Assembly (NCBI RefSeq): GCF_009762325.1
Contig: NZ_CP034348.1
Span: forward strand, 3,726,501-3,790,500
DNA: 64,000 nucleotides
Direction of reading: 5' to 3'
Source of the DNA: Roseovarius faecimaris
GTDB lineage: Bacteria > Pseudomonadota > Alphaproteobacteria > Rhodobacterales > Rhodobacteraceae
The notes beneath the pieces were generated by a model. That model was not told where the DNA came from, ran no database searches, and saw nothing but the letters and a program-made list of their open reading frames with translations. A program made the translations under genes and the position numbers. Positions within the stretch are counted from its first letter, which is position 1. The number at the start of each line of letters is the position of its first letter. Positions 30,725 to 40,204 of the stretch are shown here, one piece after another.

Positions 30725-33669
30725 CAGCCCACCCTTTCCTTGTTGGGATCGGTGGTGATGTCCCACTCGCCGAACCGCGCAAGCTGATCGTAATCGCCCG
30801 CATCCTTCTTTGATTTCATGGCGCGGCGCGATGTGAAGCCCATGGCCGGGTCGAGATAGGCGGCGATCAGCTCTTCGAACTCGGCCCAGACTTTGGCGGG
30901 CGGCTCATCGGCAAGCGGTGCCTCGATCTCTTTCGGGTCGGAGGTCAGGCCGATAAAGACCGCGCGCGCCACGGGGCTTGGGGGCAGCTCTCCGAACCCG
31001 GCCTGCTCGGCGATGATGGCTTCGAGGAGGAGCTGCTTGTCGAAATAGGTTTGTTCATCTTTCGACGGGGGCGCGCCGGTCTTGTAATCATAGATATGCA
31101 TCTGCCCGTTGGCGTCGATGTCAATCCGGTCGGCCTTGGCGGTCAGGGTGAAGCCCAGCCGTGACAGGTTTGCCTGGCCCCCGGCCTCGTACCCGGCGGG
31201 CCGGGCGATGGCACGGCGGGCGCGCTCGGTCTCGACAAACCAGTCGGCGACGCGTTCCAGCCGCGCGAGCCAAGTGGCGCGGGTTTCAGCCCAGGGGACA
31301 TGTTCGGTCAGGTGATCAAGCGCGATCTGCATGAGCCTCTCGCGGGTGCATTTCTCGGGCGCCTCGGCGCTTTCCTTGATGAACTGCTCCAGCACGCCAT
31401 GCAGGACGATCCCGCGCAGCAGGGCATCAGGCGCACGCATGAGCGGATCAAGCGGGCGCAGGCGCAGGACATGTTTGGCATAAATCGCGTAAGGGTCGCG
31501 GATGAGCCGCTTGATCTCGGTCACCGAAAGCTGCCGGGGCCGCACATCGGCGGGCGGGCAGGGCGCGGGGCGTGGGGCCGGGTCGGCCTGGGGCGGTGTT
31601 TCCAGAGCCCGGGCAAGGTCCTGCCAGTGTTGTCCGCGGCCACGCATTGCCTTCAGCGCCTGCGGCCCGTCCTGGCCGGAGAGCCCGTCCATGAGGTTCG
31701 TCAGACGGTTCAGCCAGCGCGACGGGACCGTTTCGGCATCATCTGACCGGACCGAGCGTGTGAGCCACACCTCTTTCGCCCCGATGGCCTGTTGGAAATC
31801 ATGCGCCGAGAGTCCGATACGCCGCTCTGGCAGTAACAGCCCGGCCTGATGCCGCAGGGCGCGGTTGAGCCAGGGGTCGGGACTGGGTGCGGAGGGCCAG
31901 CTGCCTTCGTTCAGCCCGGCCAGGATCACCAGATCGGCCCCCTGGACACGCGCCTCCAGCGTGCCCCAGATCAGGATACCGGGGTGAACCTCTTCAGGGT
32001 TGCGCACCTCGTTTTGGGACAGAATAGCGTGAAACAGAGCCGCATAATCCTGTGAGGAGATCATGCCGCCATGCGGCGCATGTTCCGAGAGGTTTTGCAC
32101 CGTGTCCGAGGCTTCGCGCCCGGCGGCCTTCAGCCAGAGTTCGCTGACATGCTCGGGGGTGGCCCCGTTGGCGATATGCTCGGCAAGCGCGAGATGCCGG
32201 GTGACAAGATCGCTGAGCGACATGTCGCCTTCGAGCTGCTGACCGGCAAAGCAGGCGGCAAGCCACGCCGCCCATTCTGGGGCAAAGGGATCTTTTTCGG
32301 CGGCAGCCCATGCGTTGAAATCATCGGCGCCGGGGTAGGGCAGTGCCTCGCGGCGCAGGTGCAGTTCCAGCTCGCGGGTCAGGCGCAGATGCGCACCGCG
32401 CCGGCCGCCCGTATGGGTTAGCGGGTGTTTGAGCAGGGTCAGCAGGTGCTCGGCGGTCAGCGGCGCACGGAACAGATCGGCCACGTGCCGCAGGAAACGG
32501 CCGGGCGGTGACAGGTGTAGCGGCTGCCCGGCGCTGTCGTCGGGCCGGATGTTCCAGCGGTCGAGCGCGGCACTGACCTGACGGGTCAGTGTGCGGTCGG
32601 GCGTGATCAGCGCGGCGGTCACGCCGTTCTCGGCCGCGTCGCGCAGGCGCAGGGCGATGGTGAGGGCCTCGATCCGGGTGGAGGGTGCCTCGACAAGGGT
32701 CATGGTGTCGGTCGCGGGGGCGAGCGGGCCAAGCGTAGGGCCGTCGCGCAGCCATTGGTCGGTGACAGGCACAGGCCGCAGCGCGAGGGACATCAGCCGG
32801 TTGCGCGCGGGGTTTGGCGCGGGCTGGTCATGCCAGGGGGCAATATCAGCGCGGCCGAGATCGAGCACCTGCATCAGACGGTGAAACCGGAACTGGGGGT
32901 GGTCCTCGATCGGCATCGCCTTGTCCGAAGCGCTCATCGCGGCCCAGGTTTCCGGCGGCATCTCGAAGTCGAAGCCGGGCAGGACAACGGCACCCTGCGG
33001 CAGCCGCGCCACCGCTTGCATGAGCAACAGCGTTGTCCCGCGCGACCCGGTGGACCCGGCGACGATCACCGGGTGCGCGGGCGGATTCTGCTCCCAGCGT
33101 TCGATCAGGCGCAAGACCGCGCTCCGTTGCCTGGCTTCGGGGTCCGGGGCGTCGCTGCTATCGTCAAAATAGTGTCTAACTATGCCCAAAAAGGCCAGAA
33201 TGCGCGCCCAATGGCCGGACTGGTCCGAGATATCCAGCTGCGAGATCACATCGGGCGAAACACCTTCGCCCTGCATCTCGTCCATCAAACCGGCGAGGCT
33301 GTCGGCAAGATCGTAGAGCGCCGCGCGCGGGGCGAGGTCGGGCTGCTGGTCCAGCAGACGGGCGATGAGCTGGGTCAGTTCCAGCCGCCGCCGCAGGGGC
33401 GGGACCGCTTCGGGCAGGTCCCAGAGGCCGAAGGGCTGGACGAGATCGGTGACGAGGCTGATCCGGGGCAATAACCGGGCCGGGCCGCTGTCATAGAGAT
33501 CGCGGATGCGCCGGGCCATGCGCCTTGTGTTGACGATAAGCTGCACCCGCGCGCGCGCCTCGGCATCCGCGCCGTGCAACCGCGCCTCCAACCCGTCGAT
33601 CAATGCGCGCGGAAAATCCACGCCGGGCGGCAGGCCAAAGAGGCGGTGCTGATCGGAGGGGGCAAACAT
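30724..33669 (-). CDS. addB: Double-strand break repair protein AddB
   Basis: About 981 residues, alphaproteobacterial AddB-type partner of AddA. The N-terminal region has an inactive-helicase-like fold (IVAGSTGSRGTTLLL in place of a strict Walker A). The C-terminus has the nuclease motif IYDYKTG preceded by ADRIDID. The ATG at 33669 (MFAPSDQHRLF) avoids overlap with the upstream nucleotidyltransferase gene, leaving a 4-nt gap. Confidence 0.93.
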   Translation of the reverse strand: MFAPSDQHRLFGLPPGVDFPRALIDGLEARLHGADAEARARVQLIVNTRRMARRIRDLYDSGPARLLPRISLVTDLVQPFGLWDLPEAVPPLRRRLELTQLIARLLDQQPDLAPRAALYDLADSLAGLMDEMQGEGVSPDVISQLDISDQSGHWARILAFLGIVRHYFDDSSDAPDPEARQRSAVLRLIERWEQNPPAHPVIVAGSTGSRGTTLLLMQAVARLPQGAVVLPGFDFEMPPETWAAMSASDKAMPIEDHPQFRFHRLMQVLDLGRADIAPWHDQPAPNPARNRLMSLALRPVPVTDQWLRDGPTLGPLAPATDTMTLVEAPSTRIEALTIALRLRDAAENGVTAALITPDRTLTRQVSAALDRWNIRPDDSAGQPLHLSPPGRFLRHVADLFRAPLTAEHLLTLLKHPLTHTGGRRGAHLRLTRELELHLRREALPYPGADDFNAWAAAEKDPFAPEWAAWLAACFAGQQLEGDMSLSDLVTRHLALAEHIANGATPEHVSELWLKAAGREASDTVQNLSEHAPHGGMISSQDYAALFHAILSQNEVRNPEEVHPGILIWGTLEARVQGADLVILAGLNEGSWPSAPSPDPWLNRALRHQAGLLLPERRIGLSAHDFQQAIGAKEVWLTRSVRSDDAETVPSRWLNRLTNLMDGLSGQDGPQALKAMRGRGQHWQDLARALETPPQADPAPRPAPCPPADVRPRQLSVTEIKRLIRDPYAIYAKHVLRLRPLDPLMRAPDALLRGIVLHGVLEQFIKESAEAPEKCTRERLMQIALDHLTEHVPWAETRATWLARLERVADWFVETERARRAIARPAGYEAGGQANLSRLGFTLTAKADRIDIDANGQMHIYDYKTGAPPSKDEQTYFDKQLLLEAIIAEQAGFGELPPSPVARAVFIGLTSDPKEIEAPLADEPPAKVWAEFEELIAAYLDPAMGFTSRRAMKSKKDAGDYDQLARFGEWDITTDPNKERVG

Positions 33670-33673
33670 CCGT

Positions 33674-34354
33674 CTATTCAAGCATGTCTTCGGCCAGAGC
33701 GATACCGCCGGGATGTCCCACATCGCACCAGTGTCCGGGATATTCCGCGCCGAAAAGCCGACCCTGCGACAGCATCTTGTCCCAGACCATGTTGAGCGAG
33801 AAAACCCGGTCCTCGATCTCGTGCAGCAGGTCGGGCTTTATGATCTGCACGCCGGTATAGATCAGCCCCGGACCGCGGGTGATCCGGCCTGCGTCGCCGA
33901 GCACAAAATCACCGCCGCCCTTGTGGCCGACGGCCTGCGCGGGCGGCACGCAGAGCAGAAGGGCGTCCATTTGCCCGGGGTGCCAGAGCCTTGCCAGATG
34001 GGTCAGCGGGTTTGGCCCGCGCCAGACCGCATCGGTGTTCATGGTGAAATGTGGGCCCTCGCCCAGCAAGGGAAGGGCGGCACGCAACCCGCCGCCGGTC
34101 TCCAGAATATCCGGCGTTTCATGGGAAAACAGCACGCCGGTGCCCGCCAGGTGTTGTTCCAGCATGTCGGGCTTGTAATGCAGATTGGCGACGATCCGCG
34201 TGGCGCCATACCCCTCGATCAGTGCCAGAGCATGATCGATCAGCGGCTTGCCCGCCACCTCGATCAGCGGCTTGGGCCGGTCCGCGGTGAGCGCGCCCAT
34301 CCGCGTGCCGAACCCGGCGGCAAAGAGCATCACTGAACCCGGAGTGTCGCGCAT
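33674..34354 (-). CDS. murU: Sugar-phosphate nucleotidyltransferase, MurU-like
   Basis: A 226-residue NTP-transferase with the signature MLFAAGFGTRMGALTADRPKPLI and the metal-site MNTDAVWRG. Its place next to an AmgK-like kinase suggests N-acetylmuramate-1-phosphate uridylyltransferase, the second step of the cell-wall recycling shortcut to UDP-MurNAc. The start may be ATG at 34354 or ATG at 34330, the latter coupled to the amgK stop by TGATG. Mannose-1-phosphate guanylyltransferase activity is the alternative. Confidence 0.75.
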   Translation of the reverse strand: MRDTPGSVMLFAAGFGTRMGALTADRPKPLIEVAGKPLIDHALALIEGYGATRIVANLHYKPDMLEQHLAGTGVLFSHETPDILETGGGLRAALPLLGEGPHFTMNTDAVWRGPNPLTHLARLWHPGQMDALLLCVPPAQAVGHKGGGDFVLGDAGRITRGPGLIYTGVQIIKPDLLHEIEDRVFSLNMVWDKMLSQGRLFGAEYPGHWCDVGHPGGIALAEDMLE

Positions 34355-35361
34355 TTGTCTTTCAGGTCCTTGCAGAGGTCGGCGCCGGGCGGGGGCAGGT
34401 CCGAAAGCACGATCCGGCGAAGCTCCTCCAGCGCGGGATGGGCGAGGTCGCGCAGCAGAAGGCCCCAGACACGCGGGATAAGATCAACATAATGCGCCTT
34501 CCCGTCGCGTAGGCAGAGCCGGGCGAACACGCCCAGAATGCGCAGGTTCCGTTGCGCCCCGAGCGCGTGATAGGCGGCATCGAAGCGGTCCTTGTCCTGA
34601 CCTGTGGCGGTGCAGTAGCGGGCGATCATGGCGCGTTCGATCTCGGGCGGGACATCACGGCGCGCATCCTGCAGGAGCGACACCAGATCATAGGCGCGGT
34701 GCCCGAGCATGGCATCCTGAAAATCGAGCAGGCCGACACGGGCGACCCCTTCGCGGCCGGACAGCCAGAGCAGGTTTTCGGAGTGGTAGTCGCGCTGGAT
34801 GAGAACATCCTGTTCCGGAGCCTGGGCCGTGAGGCACGCGCCCATTGCCCGAGCAAAGCGCGCCCTGGCGGCATCATCCGGGCCGAGGCTTGCCGTGCGG
34901 TACCAGTCATAGGACAGCGCGGCCATCTCGGTCATGACCGAGATGGAATAGGTGGCCAGACCATCCGGCGGAGGCGTGTCGTGCAGCCTCACCAATACGT
35001 CAGTTGCGCAGGAATAGAGACTGTTTTCTAGTTCTGGCTCGGATGGGATCACACGGGCGAAGAGGTCATCGCCAAGGTCTTCGAGCAGGAGAAACCCCTG
35101 CCCTTCATCGGCGGCATAGATCACCGGCGCGCTGAAGCCGGCGCGCGCCAGATAGGTGGCGATGGCTATGAAGGGGCGCACGTCTTCGCCCTTGTCTGAC
35201 GGGGCGTCCATCAGAACCGCGCGGCCCGGCGGTGCGTCGCGGGTCAGGCGCAGATATCGGCGGTTGGACGCATCGCCCGCAAGCGGGGCGAGGGTGGCAT
35301 CGGACCATCCGGCATCTTCCACAAAGGCAGCAATGGCCGCATCGCGGTCAGGCATCTGCAA
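34330..35361 (-). CDS. amgK: Amino-sugar kinase, AmgK-like (APH fold)
   Basis: A 343-residue protein of the aminoglycoside phosphotransferase fold. Motifs are LAGDASNRRYLRLT (nucleotide loop), QRDYHSENLLWL (catalytic loop) and VGLLDFQDAMLGHRAYD (metal aspartate). With MurU it would phosphorylate MurNAc/GlcNAc at C1 for peptidoglycan recycling. It overlaps tsaE by 14 nt. Function by homology and context, not by substrate residues. Confidence 0.78.
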   Translation of the reverse strand: MQMPDRDAAIAAFVEDAGWSDATLAPLAGDASNRRYLRLTRDAPPGRAVLMDAPSDKGEDVRPFIAIATYLARAGFSAPVIYAADEGQGFLLLEDLGDDLFARVIPSEPELENSLYSCATDVLVRLHDTPPPDGLATYSISVMTEMAALSYDWYRTASLGPDDAARARFARAMGACLTAQAPEQDVLIQRDYHSENLLWLSGREGVARVGLLDFQDAMLGHRAYDLVSLLQDARRDVPPEIERAMIARYCTATGQDKDRFDAAYHALGAQRNLRILGVFARLCLRDGKAHYVDLIPRVWGLLLRDLAHPALEELRRIVLSDLPPPGADLCKDLKDKCATLRVQ

Positions 35362-35824
35362 GCTCCTTCATCAGAGAGGACCAGCGGTCACTGTTCCAGT
35401 CAAAACGGATCTGGCGAGCGTCATCCGCAGCGCCCTGTGCAAAGCTGAGCGACAGGGCCGAGGCAGGGGCGAGATCCCCCAGGCGGTCGGGCCATTCGAC
35501 AAGGCAGATTGCGGTGTCGAAGGCATCGAGCAGGCCAAGCTCCTCGATCTCGGACACATCCGAGAGCCGGTAGAGATCGGCATGCCAGACCTCTCCGCTT
35601 GCGGTCTCGTAGCTTTGGATGAGCGTGTAGGTGGGTGACGGGATATCCTCGGGCACCGTCAGCAGGGACTGGATCGCCGAGCGGGCGAAATGGGTTTTGC
35701 CAGCGCCGATATCCCCGGACAGAAGCAGCACATCGCCGGGCTTCAGATCGGCGGCGAGGTGCCGCGCGATCCGGGCGGTATGATCCGGGCTGTGAGACAG
35801 AAGAACTTGGGGCGAGGCGGTCAT
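35348..35824 (-). CDS. tsaE: tRNA t6A synthesis ATPase TsaE
   Basis: A 158-residue ATPase for threonylcarbamoyladenosine formation at A37 of ANN-decoding tRNAs. Walker A is LLSGDIGAGKTHFARSAI. PSPTYTLIQSY, HADLYRL and LVEWPDRLG are the other family motifs. I use the ATG at 35824; the upstream in-frame extension is arginine-rich and overlaps nothing conserved. It heads the tsaE-amgK-murU-addB-addA-trxA run. Confidence 0.93.
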   Translation of the reverse strand: MTASPQVLLSHSPDHTARIARHLAADLKPGDVLLLSGDIGAGKTHFARSAIQSLLTVPEDIPSPTYTLIQSYETASGEVWHADLYRLSDVSEIEELGLLDAFDTAICLVEWPDRLGDLAPASALSLSFAQGAADDARQIRFDWNSDRWSSLMKELADA

Positions 35825-35864
35825 AGCGCGACAATATACGCGCCGGTCCGGCCTGCAAGCGGGT

Positions 35865-37373
35865 TTACTCGGCCGCGTTGACCGATGCGTCCATGGCCTG
35901 TTTCGAGCGGACCGAAAACGACAGGAGCCGCGCGCCGCCGGTGAGGGGCTTGATATCATAACAAAGCCGCTCTCCCGCTAGGGTGGAGAGGTAGCGGCCC
36001 GGGCCTTTTTGATGGGAGGCGCCGTCCCGCAGGTCGGCTTCGAAAACGCTCCAGAGTGCATCACCGGCAAACCGCAGTTTGCAGGCTCGAAGCAGATCCT
36101 GCAACGCCATGTCGGCAAAGCTTGCGCCCGGGTCGATCCCGAGCAGCTTTGACGCCGCCGTATTGCACATCAGCACAAGGTTGGTGGAGGAAAGCACGAC
36201 AATTGCCTGATCGAGCCCGTCGATGACCGATTGGCTCAACTCAAGTTGCGAGCGGAACGTCCGCGTCTGCATCACTTCGGCTGAAATGTCCTGGAACAGG
36301 AATGCGACGGCGCCGTCGGGATGGGGCCGACCCGTGACGCGATAGGTGACGCCGGCCGGCAGGTTCCAGATCTCTGTATAGGTGCCGTCATGGGCCTGGA
36401 CGATCACATCGCGGATCTGGGCGCGCCAGTCGCCATAGTTCTTCGGCTCCGGCAGGACCTGACGCTCGCGCAGTTCATCGAAGAACCGGATCACGTCGGG
36501 GCGGGCGCTAAGGAAGGTGACCGGCAGGCCCGAAAGGTCGATTAGTGCCGGATTGAACAGCGCGAGCCTGCGGTTTTTGTCGAAGACGGCAAGGCCGGTG
36601 GTCAGGTGGGCAAAGGTCTTGGCCAGGGTTTGCACGAAATCGCGCTGGGCCGATTCAGCCTGGATGACCGATGTGATATCAGTGGCGCAATGAAGTTCGC
36701 CTTCGTCCAGCGGCAGCCTGGTCAACTCAAAGCAGCGCGGCAGACCGGCCCCATCGTCCGGAACGGTGAAGCGACGGCTGTTTTCGTCGGGTTCGGGCGG
36801 TCCGCCGAGCATCTGCTCGATTTCGCGGCTTTTGGCATTGCGCCAGATCACGCGGCCCGTGTCATCGGTTTTCCATAGGGGCAACGGTGCCTGGTCCAGC
36901 AGGTCGCGGGCCTGATGGCCGCTATCCCCCCGGGTCAGGGCCTCGAACCAGTCGAAGGGCGACGGCATGGTCTCGGAGTGCATGGTGACCAGAACGGCGC
37001 TTTCGGTTCTGTGCAGAACAAGCTGGAAGGACGCGCCGCTGATCTGCGCGTCGAATGTCCGGGGCTCGCCGACAGGGAGGTTGGTGAGGCTATGCGGCAA
37101 CCCGTTGAACCGATGGTCCAGAACATGCCGAAGGTCGGTCCAGGTGACGAGGGTTTCAGTGAAACCCGGGCGGTCTTCAGGCGCGGGGATGTCATGGTGA
37201 ACGAGGGTGTCGCCATGAAACAGGAAGCTGCTGATACGAGACCCCTCGTCGGGGTTTGGCGAAACCAGGCGGGCAGACCGGCTCATCCGGCTCAGTCCCC
37301 AAAGCACCGCCAGCGAGGCCAGTATCGACACCGCCAGCACGGCAAAAAGCTCTGGCACCGTCAGCGCGGTCAT
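35865..37373 (-). CDS. divL: PAS-domain protein, kinase-less DivL-like
   Basis: A 502-residue protein with an N-terminal membrane helix (about 6-28) and PAS-type segments near residues 160-230, 240-350 and 370-460 (VFDKNRRLALFNPALIDLSGL; AIVVLSSTNLVLMCN). It ends in a PAS-like beta sheet; there is no HisKA H-box or ATPase domain. Its place immediately upstream of tsaE is that of divL in other alphaproteobacteria, and in Rhodobacter capsulatus the DivL described as acting on CtrA and gene transfer agent control is likewise called a PAS-domain protein. The name is by context and domain content, not sequence comparison. Confidence 0.62.
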   Translation of the reverse strand: MTALTVPELFAVLAVSILASLAVLWGLSRMSRSARLVSPNPDEGSRISSFLFHGDTLVHHDIPAPEDRPGFTETLVTWTDLRHVLDHRFNGLPHSLTNLPVGEPRTFDAQISGASFQLVLHRTESAVLVTMHSETMPSPFDWFEALTRGDSGHQARDLLDQAPLPLWKTDDTGRVIWRNAKSREIEQMLGGPPEPDENSRRFTVPDDGAGLPRCFELTRLPLDEGELHCATDITSVIQAESAQRDFVQTLAKTFAHLTTGLAVFDKNRRLALFNPALIDLSGLPVTFLSARPDVIRFFDELRERQVLPEPKNYGDWRAQIRDVIVQAHDGTYTEIWNLPAGVTYRVTGRPHPDGAVAFLFQDISAEVMQTRTFRSQLELSQSVIDGLDQAIVVLSSTNLVLMCNTAASKLLGIDPGASFADMALQDLLRACKLRFAGDALWSVFEADLRDGASHQKGPGRYLSTLAGERLCYDIKPLTGGARLLSFSVRSKQAMDASVNAAE

Positions 37374-37422
37374 GGGCGTGCCCTCATCGTCCGTGTCACG
37401 GCACCAGACTGCGATGAGGGGG

Positions 37423-37448
37423 TTAACGTTGAGTTAACGGATGGTTAA
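37423..37448. promoter_or_regulatory. Two overlapping CtrA-type sites (TTAA-N7-TTAA-N7-TTAA)
   Basis: Three TTAA half-sites at 37423-37426, 37434-37437 and 37445-37448 are each separated by exactly 7 nt, giving two overlapping full matches to the CtrA consensus TTAA-N7-TTAA. They lie about 50-75 nt upstream of the divL-like ATG, in the 92-nt gap after regB. Confidence 0.65.
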
Positions 37449-37465
37449 TCGGGGGGCGTTGACGG

Positions 37466-38881
37466 TCATTGGAAGGGGCGGTTTTCGCCCAGGGCCATGC
37501 GCGTGCTTGTGCCCTGCCCTTCGAGCCGCGCGCGGGGCCATTTGAGCTCGACCACGGCGCCGAAGCTGTCGGCGCTGGCCTCTTTTCCGCTGGCCGTGTC
37601 GAACCCGTTGGCAAAACTCAGCTCGGCACCGGAGCGTTCCAGCAGCGTCTTGGCGATGAACAGGCCAAGGCCCATGCCCTCGTATCCCGGTCGGCGGTGT
37701 TCGTTATCGGCGCTGCGGCGGCGCACGAACGGGTCCCCGATCCGGCCGATCAGGCTGGGCGGATAGCCGGGGCCGTCATCCATGATGCGGATGGTGATCT
37801 CGTTCTCGGTCCAGTCGGTTTCAACCCAGATCATCTTGTCGGCGAAATCCACCGCGTTCTGGATCAGATTGCGCAGCCCGTGGATGATCTCGGGCTGGCG
37901 CAGGATGGTGGGCGGCCCGGATTGCTCTCCGGGCTGAACACCATGGTTGAAGTGGATCTGGATACCGCGGTCCATATGCGGCTCTGCCGCTTCTTCGATC
38001 ACGGCGGTCAAAGGCGCCTTGCGCACCAGAAGATCATCCTTTCCGGCCCGGCCCATCGAGCGCAGGATGTCGCGACAGCGGTCGGCCTGTTCGGAAATCA
38101 GCAGCGCATCCTCATGCAGCTCTTCATTATCGGCAAGCTCATGGGCAAGCTCGGCGCTGGTCAGTTTGATCGTGGCGAGAGGCGTGCCCAGCTCATGCGC
38201 GGCGGCGGCAACCACCCCGCCCAGGTCGGTCAGTTTCTGCTCGCGGGCGAGCGCCATTTGCGTGGCTTGCAGTGCGTCAGACATGGAGTGCATCTCGGTG
38301 ATGATCCGGCGCGAATAGGCCCCGAGGAAAACGACCGAGATCACGATCGCGGCCCAATTGCCAAAGAGGAAAACGTCAGGCACCCTCAGGATGAACCCCT
38401 GTTCTGTGCGCAGGGGCAGGTGATACTCCATCAGCACCGAGACGATCATGATCGTCAGCGCCCCGAGAAAGAGCGTCGCCCGCGTGGTCAGTGCCGTAGC
38501 CGAAACGGTGACAGGCCCGACGATCAGGATCGAGAACGGGTTATGCAGACCGCCGGTGAGATAGAGCATCAGCCCCAGTTGCAGCATGTCGTAGAGCACG
38601 AGAAAGAAGGTCTCGGTTTCGCTGAGCCGCTTGGTTTCGGGATAGACAAAGGTGGCGATGATATTGGTGATGACCGTCACACCGATCACCAGATAGAGCA
38701 GGCCCACCTCGAGTGTCAGGTTGTAGAGCCATTGCGCCACGATCAGCGCCGAGACCTGGCCGATGATCGCCCACCAGCGCAGCATGACCAAGGTGCGCAA
38801 CCTGATCCAGTTGCGGTGGGGGGCTGCGCCGAGCAGCCCTTCTCGTATCTCGGCCATGTGCGCGCTCGGGTCCCATTGCAT
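37466..38881 (-). CDS. regB: Redox-sensing histidine kinase RegB/PrrB
   Basis: A 471-residue membrane kinase that signals respiratory/redox state to RegA. Six N-terminal helices contain the quinone-binding heptad GGLHNPF (residues 110-116). The H-box AAAAHELGTPLATIKL has His229. The redox-active cysteine is present (QADRCRDIL, Cys269). The C-terminal ATPase has DDGPGYPPSLIGRIGDPF and GMGLGLFIAKTLLERSGAEL. It is divergent from senC and regA, as in relatives. The start could also be Met9. Confidence 0.95.
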   Translation of the reverse strand: MQWDPSAHMAEIREGLLGAAPHRNWIRLRTLVMLRWWAIIGQVSALIVAQWLYNLTLEVGLLYLVIGVTVITNIIATFVYPETKRLSETETFFLVLYDMLQLGLMLYLTGGLHNPFSILIVGPVTVSATALTTRATLFLGALTIMIVSVLMEYHLPLRTEQGFILRVPDVFLFGNWAAIVISVVFLGAYSRRIITEMHSMSDALQATQMALAREQKLTDLGGVVAAAAHELGTPLATIKLTSAELAHELADNEELHEDALLISEQADRCRDILRSMGRAGKDDLLVRKAPLTAVIEEAAEPHMDRGIQIHFNHGVQPGEQSGPPTILRQPEIIHGLRNLIQNAVDFADKMIWVETDWTENEITIRIMDDGPGYPPSLIGRIGDPFVRRRSADNEHRRPGYEGMGLGLFIAKTLLERSGAELSFANGFDTASGKEASADSFGAVVELKWPRARLEGQGTSTRMALGENRPFQ

Positions 38882-38945
38882 GTTCTATCGGCGATGTTAG
38901 ATGTGCCATAGACCAAGCGCCAGCCCCAGAGCGAAGGAGAGCGAG

Positions 38946-39575
38946 ATGACCCGGACAATTGCGATCATTGCGGCGCTGGCCGCGATTGGCCTCATGGGTG
39001 CTCTCTATGTGCTGACGATGCGCAGCGGCGGCGCGGATCAGTTTGCCCAGTGCCGTACCGCGCAGGTGGCGGGTGGGGCGTCTGCCATTGGCGGGCCGTT
39101 CACGCTGGTGGATGAGAATGGGCAGACGGTGACCGACGCCGATGTGATCGATCAGCCGGCATTGCTGTATTTCGGGTTCACTTACTGCCCGGATGTCTGC
39201 CCGCTTGATTCCGCGCGCAATGCCGAGGCGGTGGATATTCTCGAAGAGCGCGGCACGATGGTGAAGCCGGTCTTTATTTCCATCGACCCGGACCGGGATT
39301 CGCCTGAGGTGATGAAGGAGTTTACCGACAACCTGCACCCGCGGATGCTGGGCCTGACCGGAACGCCCGAACAGGTGAAGGCGGCAAGCCAGGCCTACCG
39401 GACCTATTATCAGAAGCAGGAGCCGGAAGAGGGCGACGAGGAGTTCTATCTCGTCGATCATTCGACCTTCACCTACCTGGTGCTGCCCGAGCATGGATTT
39501 GTCGAGTTCTTCCGCCGATCCACCTCGGCCGAGGAGATGGCCGAACAGGTCCAGTGCTTTATCGATGCGAGCTGA
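38946..39575 (+). CDS. senC: SCO1/SenC/PrrC copper chaperone
   Basis: A 209-residue membrane-anchored thioredoxin-fold protein for cytochrome oxidase CuA assembly. The N-terminal anchor is residues 4-24. The copper motif YCPDVCP has Cys81 and Cys85, and VDHSTFTYLV supplies the histidine. I choose the ATG at 38946 because AAGGAGAG lies just before it. It sits between regB and regA as in Rhodobacter. Confidence 0.94.
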   Translation: MTRTIAIIAALAAIGLMGALYVLTMRSGGADQFAQCRTAQVAGGASAIGGPFTLVDENGQTVTDADVIDQPALLYFGFTYCPDVCPLDSARNAEAVDILEERGTMVKPVFISIDPDRDSPEVMKEFTDNLHPRMLGLTGTPEQVKAASQAYRTYYQKQEPEEGDEEFYLVDHSTFTYLVLPEHGFVEFFRRSTSAEEMAEQVQCFIDAS

Positions 39576-39648
39576 TGCGCTGCGGGTTTGACGGGTTCCG
39601 GTACGCGGGCTAAAGATTGGATAACCCAAGCGCGCGACAGGAGAAATC

Positions 39649-40200
39649 ATGAGCGATGTAACAGCTGAGATTGGCCCTGACCGGTCCCTATTGCTGATTG
39701 ACGACGATGAGCCTTTCCTGCGCCGTCTGGCCAAGGCGATGGAGAAACGCGGCTTTGAGGTTGAAACGGCCGCCTCGGTGACGGCCGGAAAGGCCATCGC
39801 CACGGCGCGCCCGCCGGCCTATGCGGTCTGTGACCTGCGGCTGGAGGATGGCAACGGGCTGGATGTGGTCGAAGTGATCCGCGAGAAGCGGCCCGACAGC
39901 CGGATCGTGGTGCTCACGGGCTATGGCGCCATTGCCACGGCGGTGGCGGCGGTCAAGATCGGGGCGACGGATTACCTGTCGAAACCCGCCGATGCGACGG
40001 ATATCACCAACGCGCTGCTGGCAACGGGCGATGACATGCCGCCGCCGCCCGAGAACCCGATGAGTGCGGACCGCGTGCGTTGGGAGCATATTCAGCGCGT
40101 CTATGAGCTGTGTGATCGTAACGTGTCAGAGACCGCGCGGCGGCTGAACATGCACCGCCGGACATTGCAGCGGATATTGGCCAAGCGCAGCCCGAGGTAA
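39649..40200 (+). CDS. regA: Response regulator RegA/PrrA/ActR
   Basis: A 183-residue two-domain response regulator. The receiver has DDDEPFLRRL and the phosphoacceptor Asp in VCDLRLEDGNGLDVV, then VLTGYGAIATAVAAVKIGA and the lysine in YLSKPADA. A PPPP hinge leads to a Fis-type HTH (NVSETARRLNMHRRTLQRIL). It is the partner of RegB for redox control of respiration, carbon and nitrogen fixation and, where present, photosynthesis. Confidence 0.96.
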   Translation: MSDVTAEIGPDRSLLLIDDDEPFLRRLAKAMEKRGFEVETAASVTAGKAIATARPPAYAVCDLRLEDGNGLDVVEVIREKRPDSRIVVLTGYGAIATAVAAVKIGATDYLSKPADATDITNALLATGDDMPPPPENPMSADRVRWEHIQRVYELCDRNVSETARRLNMHRRTLQRILAKRSPR

Positions 40201-40204
40201 GGGA

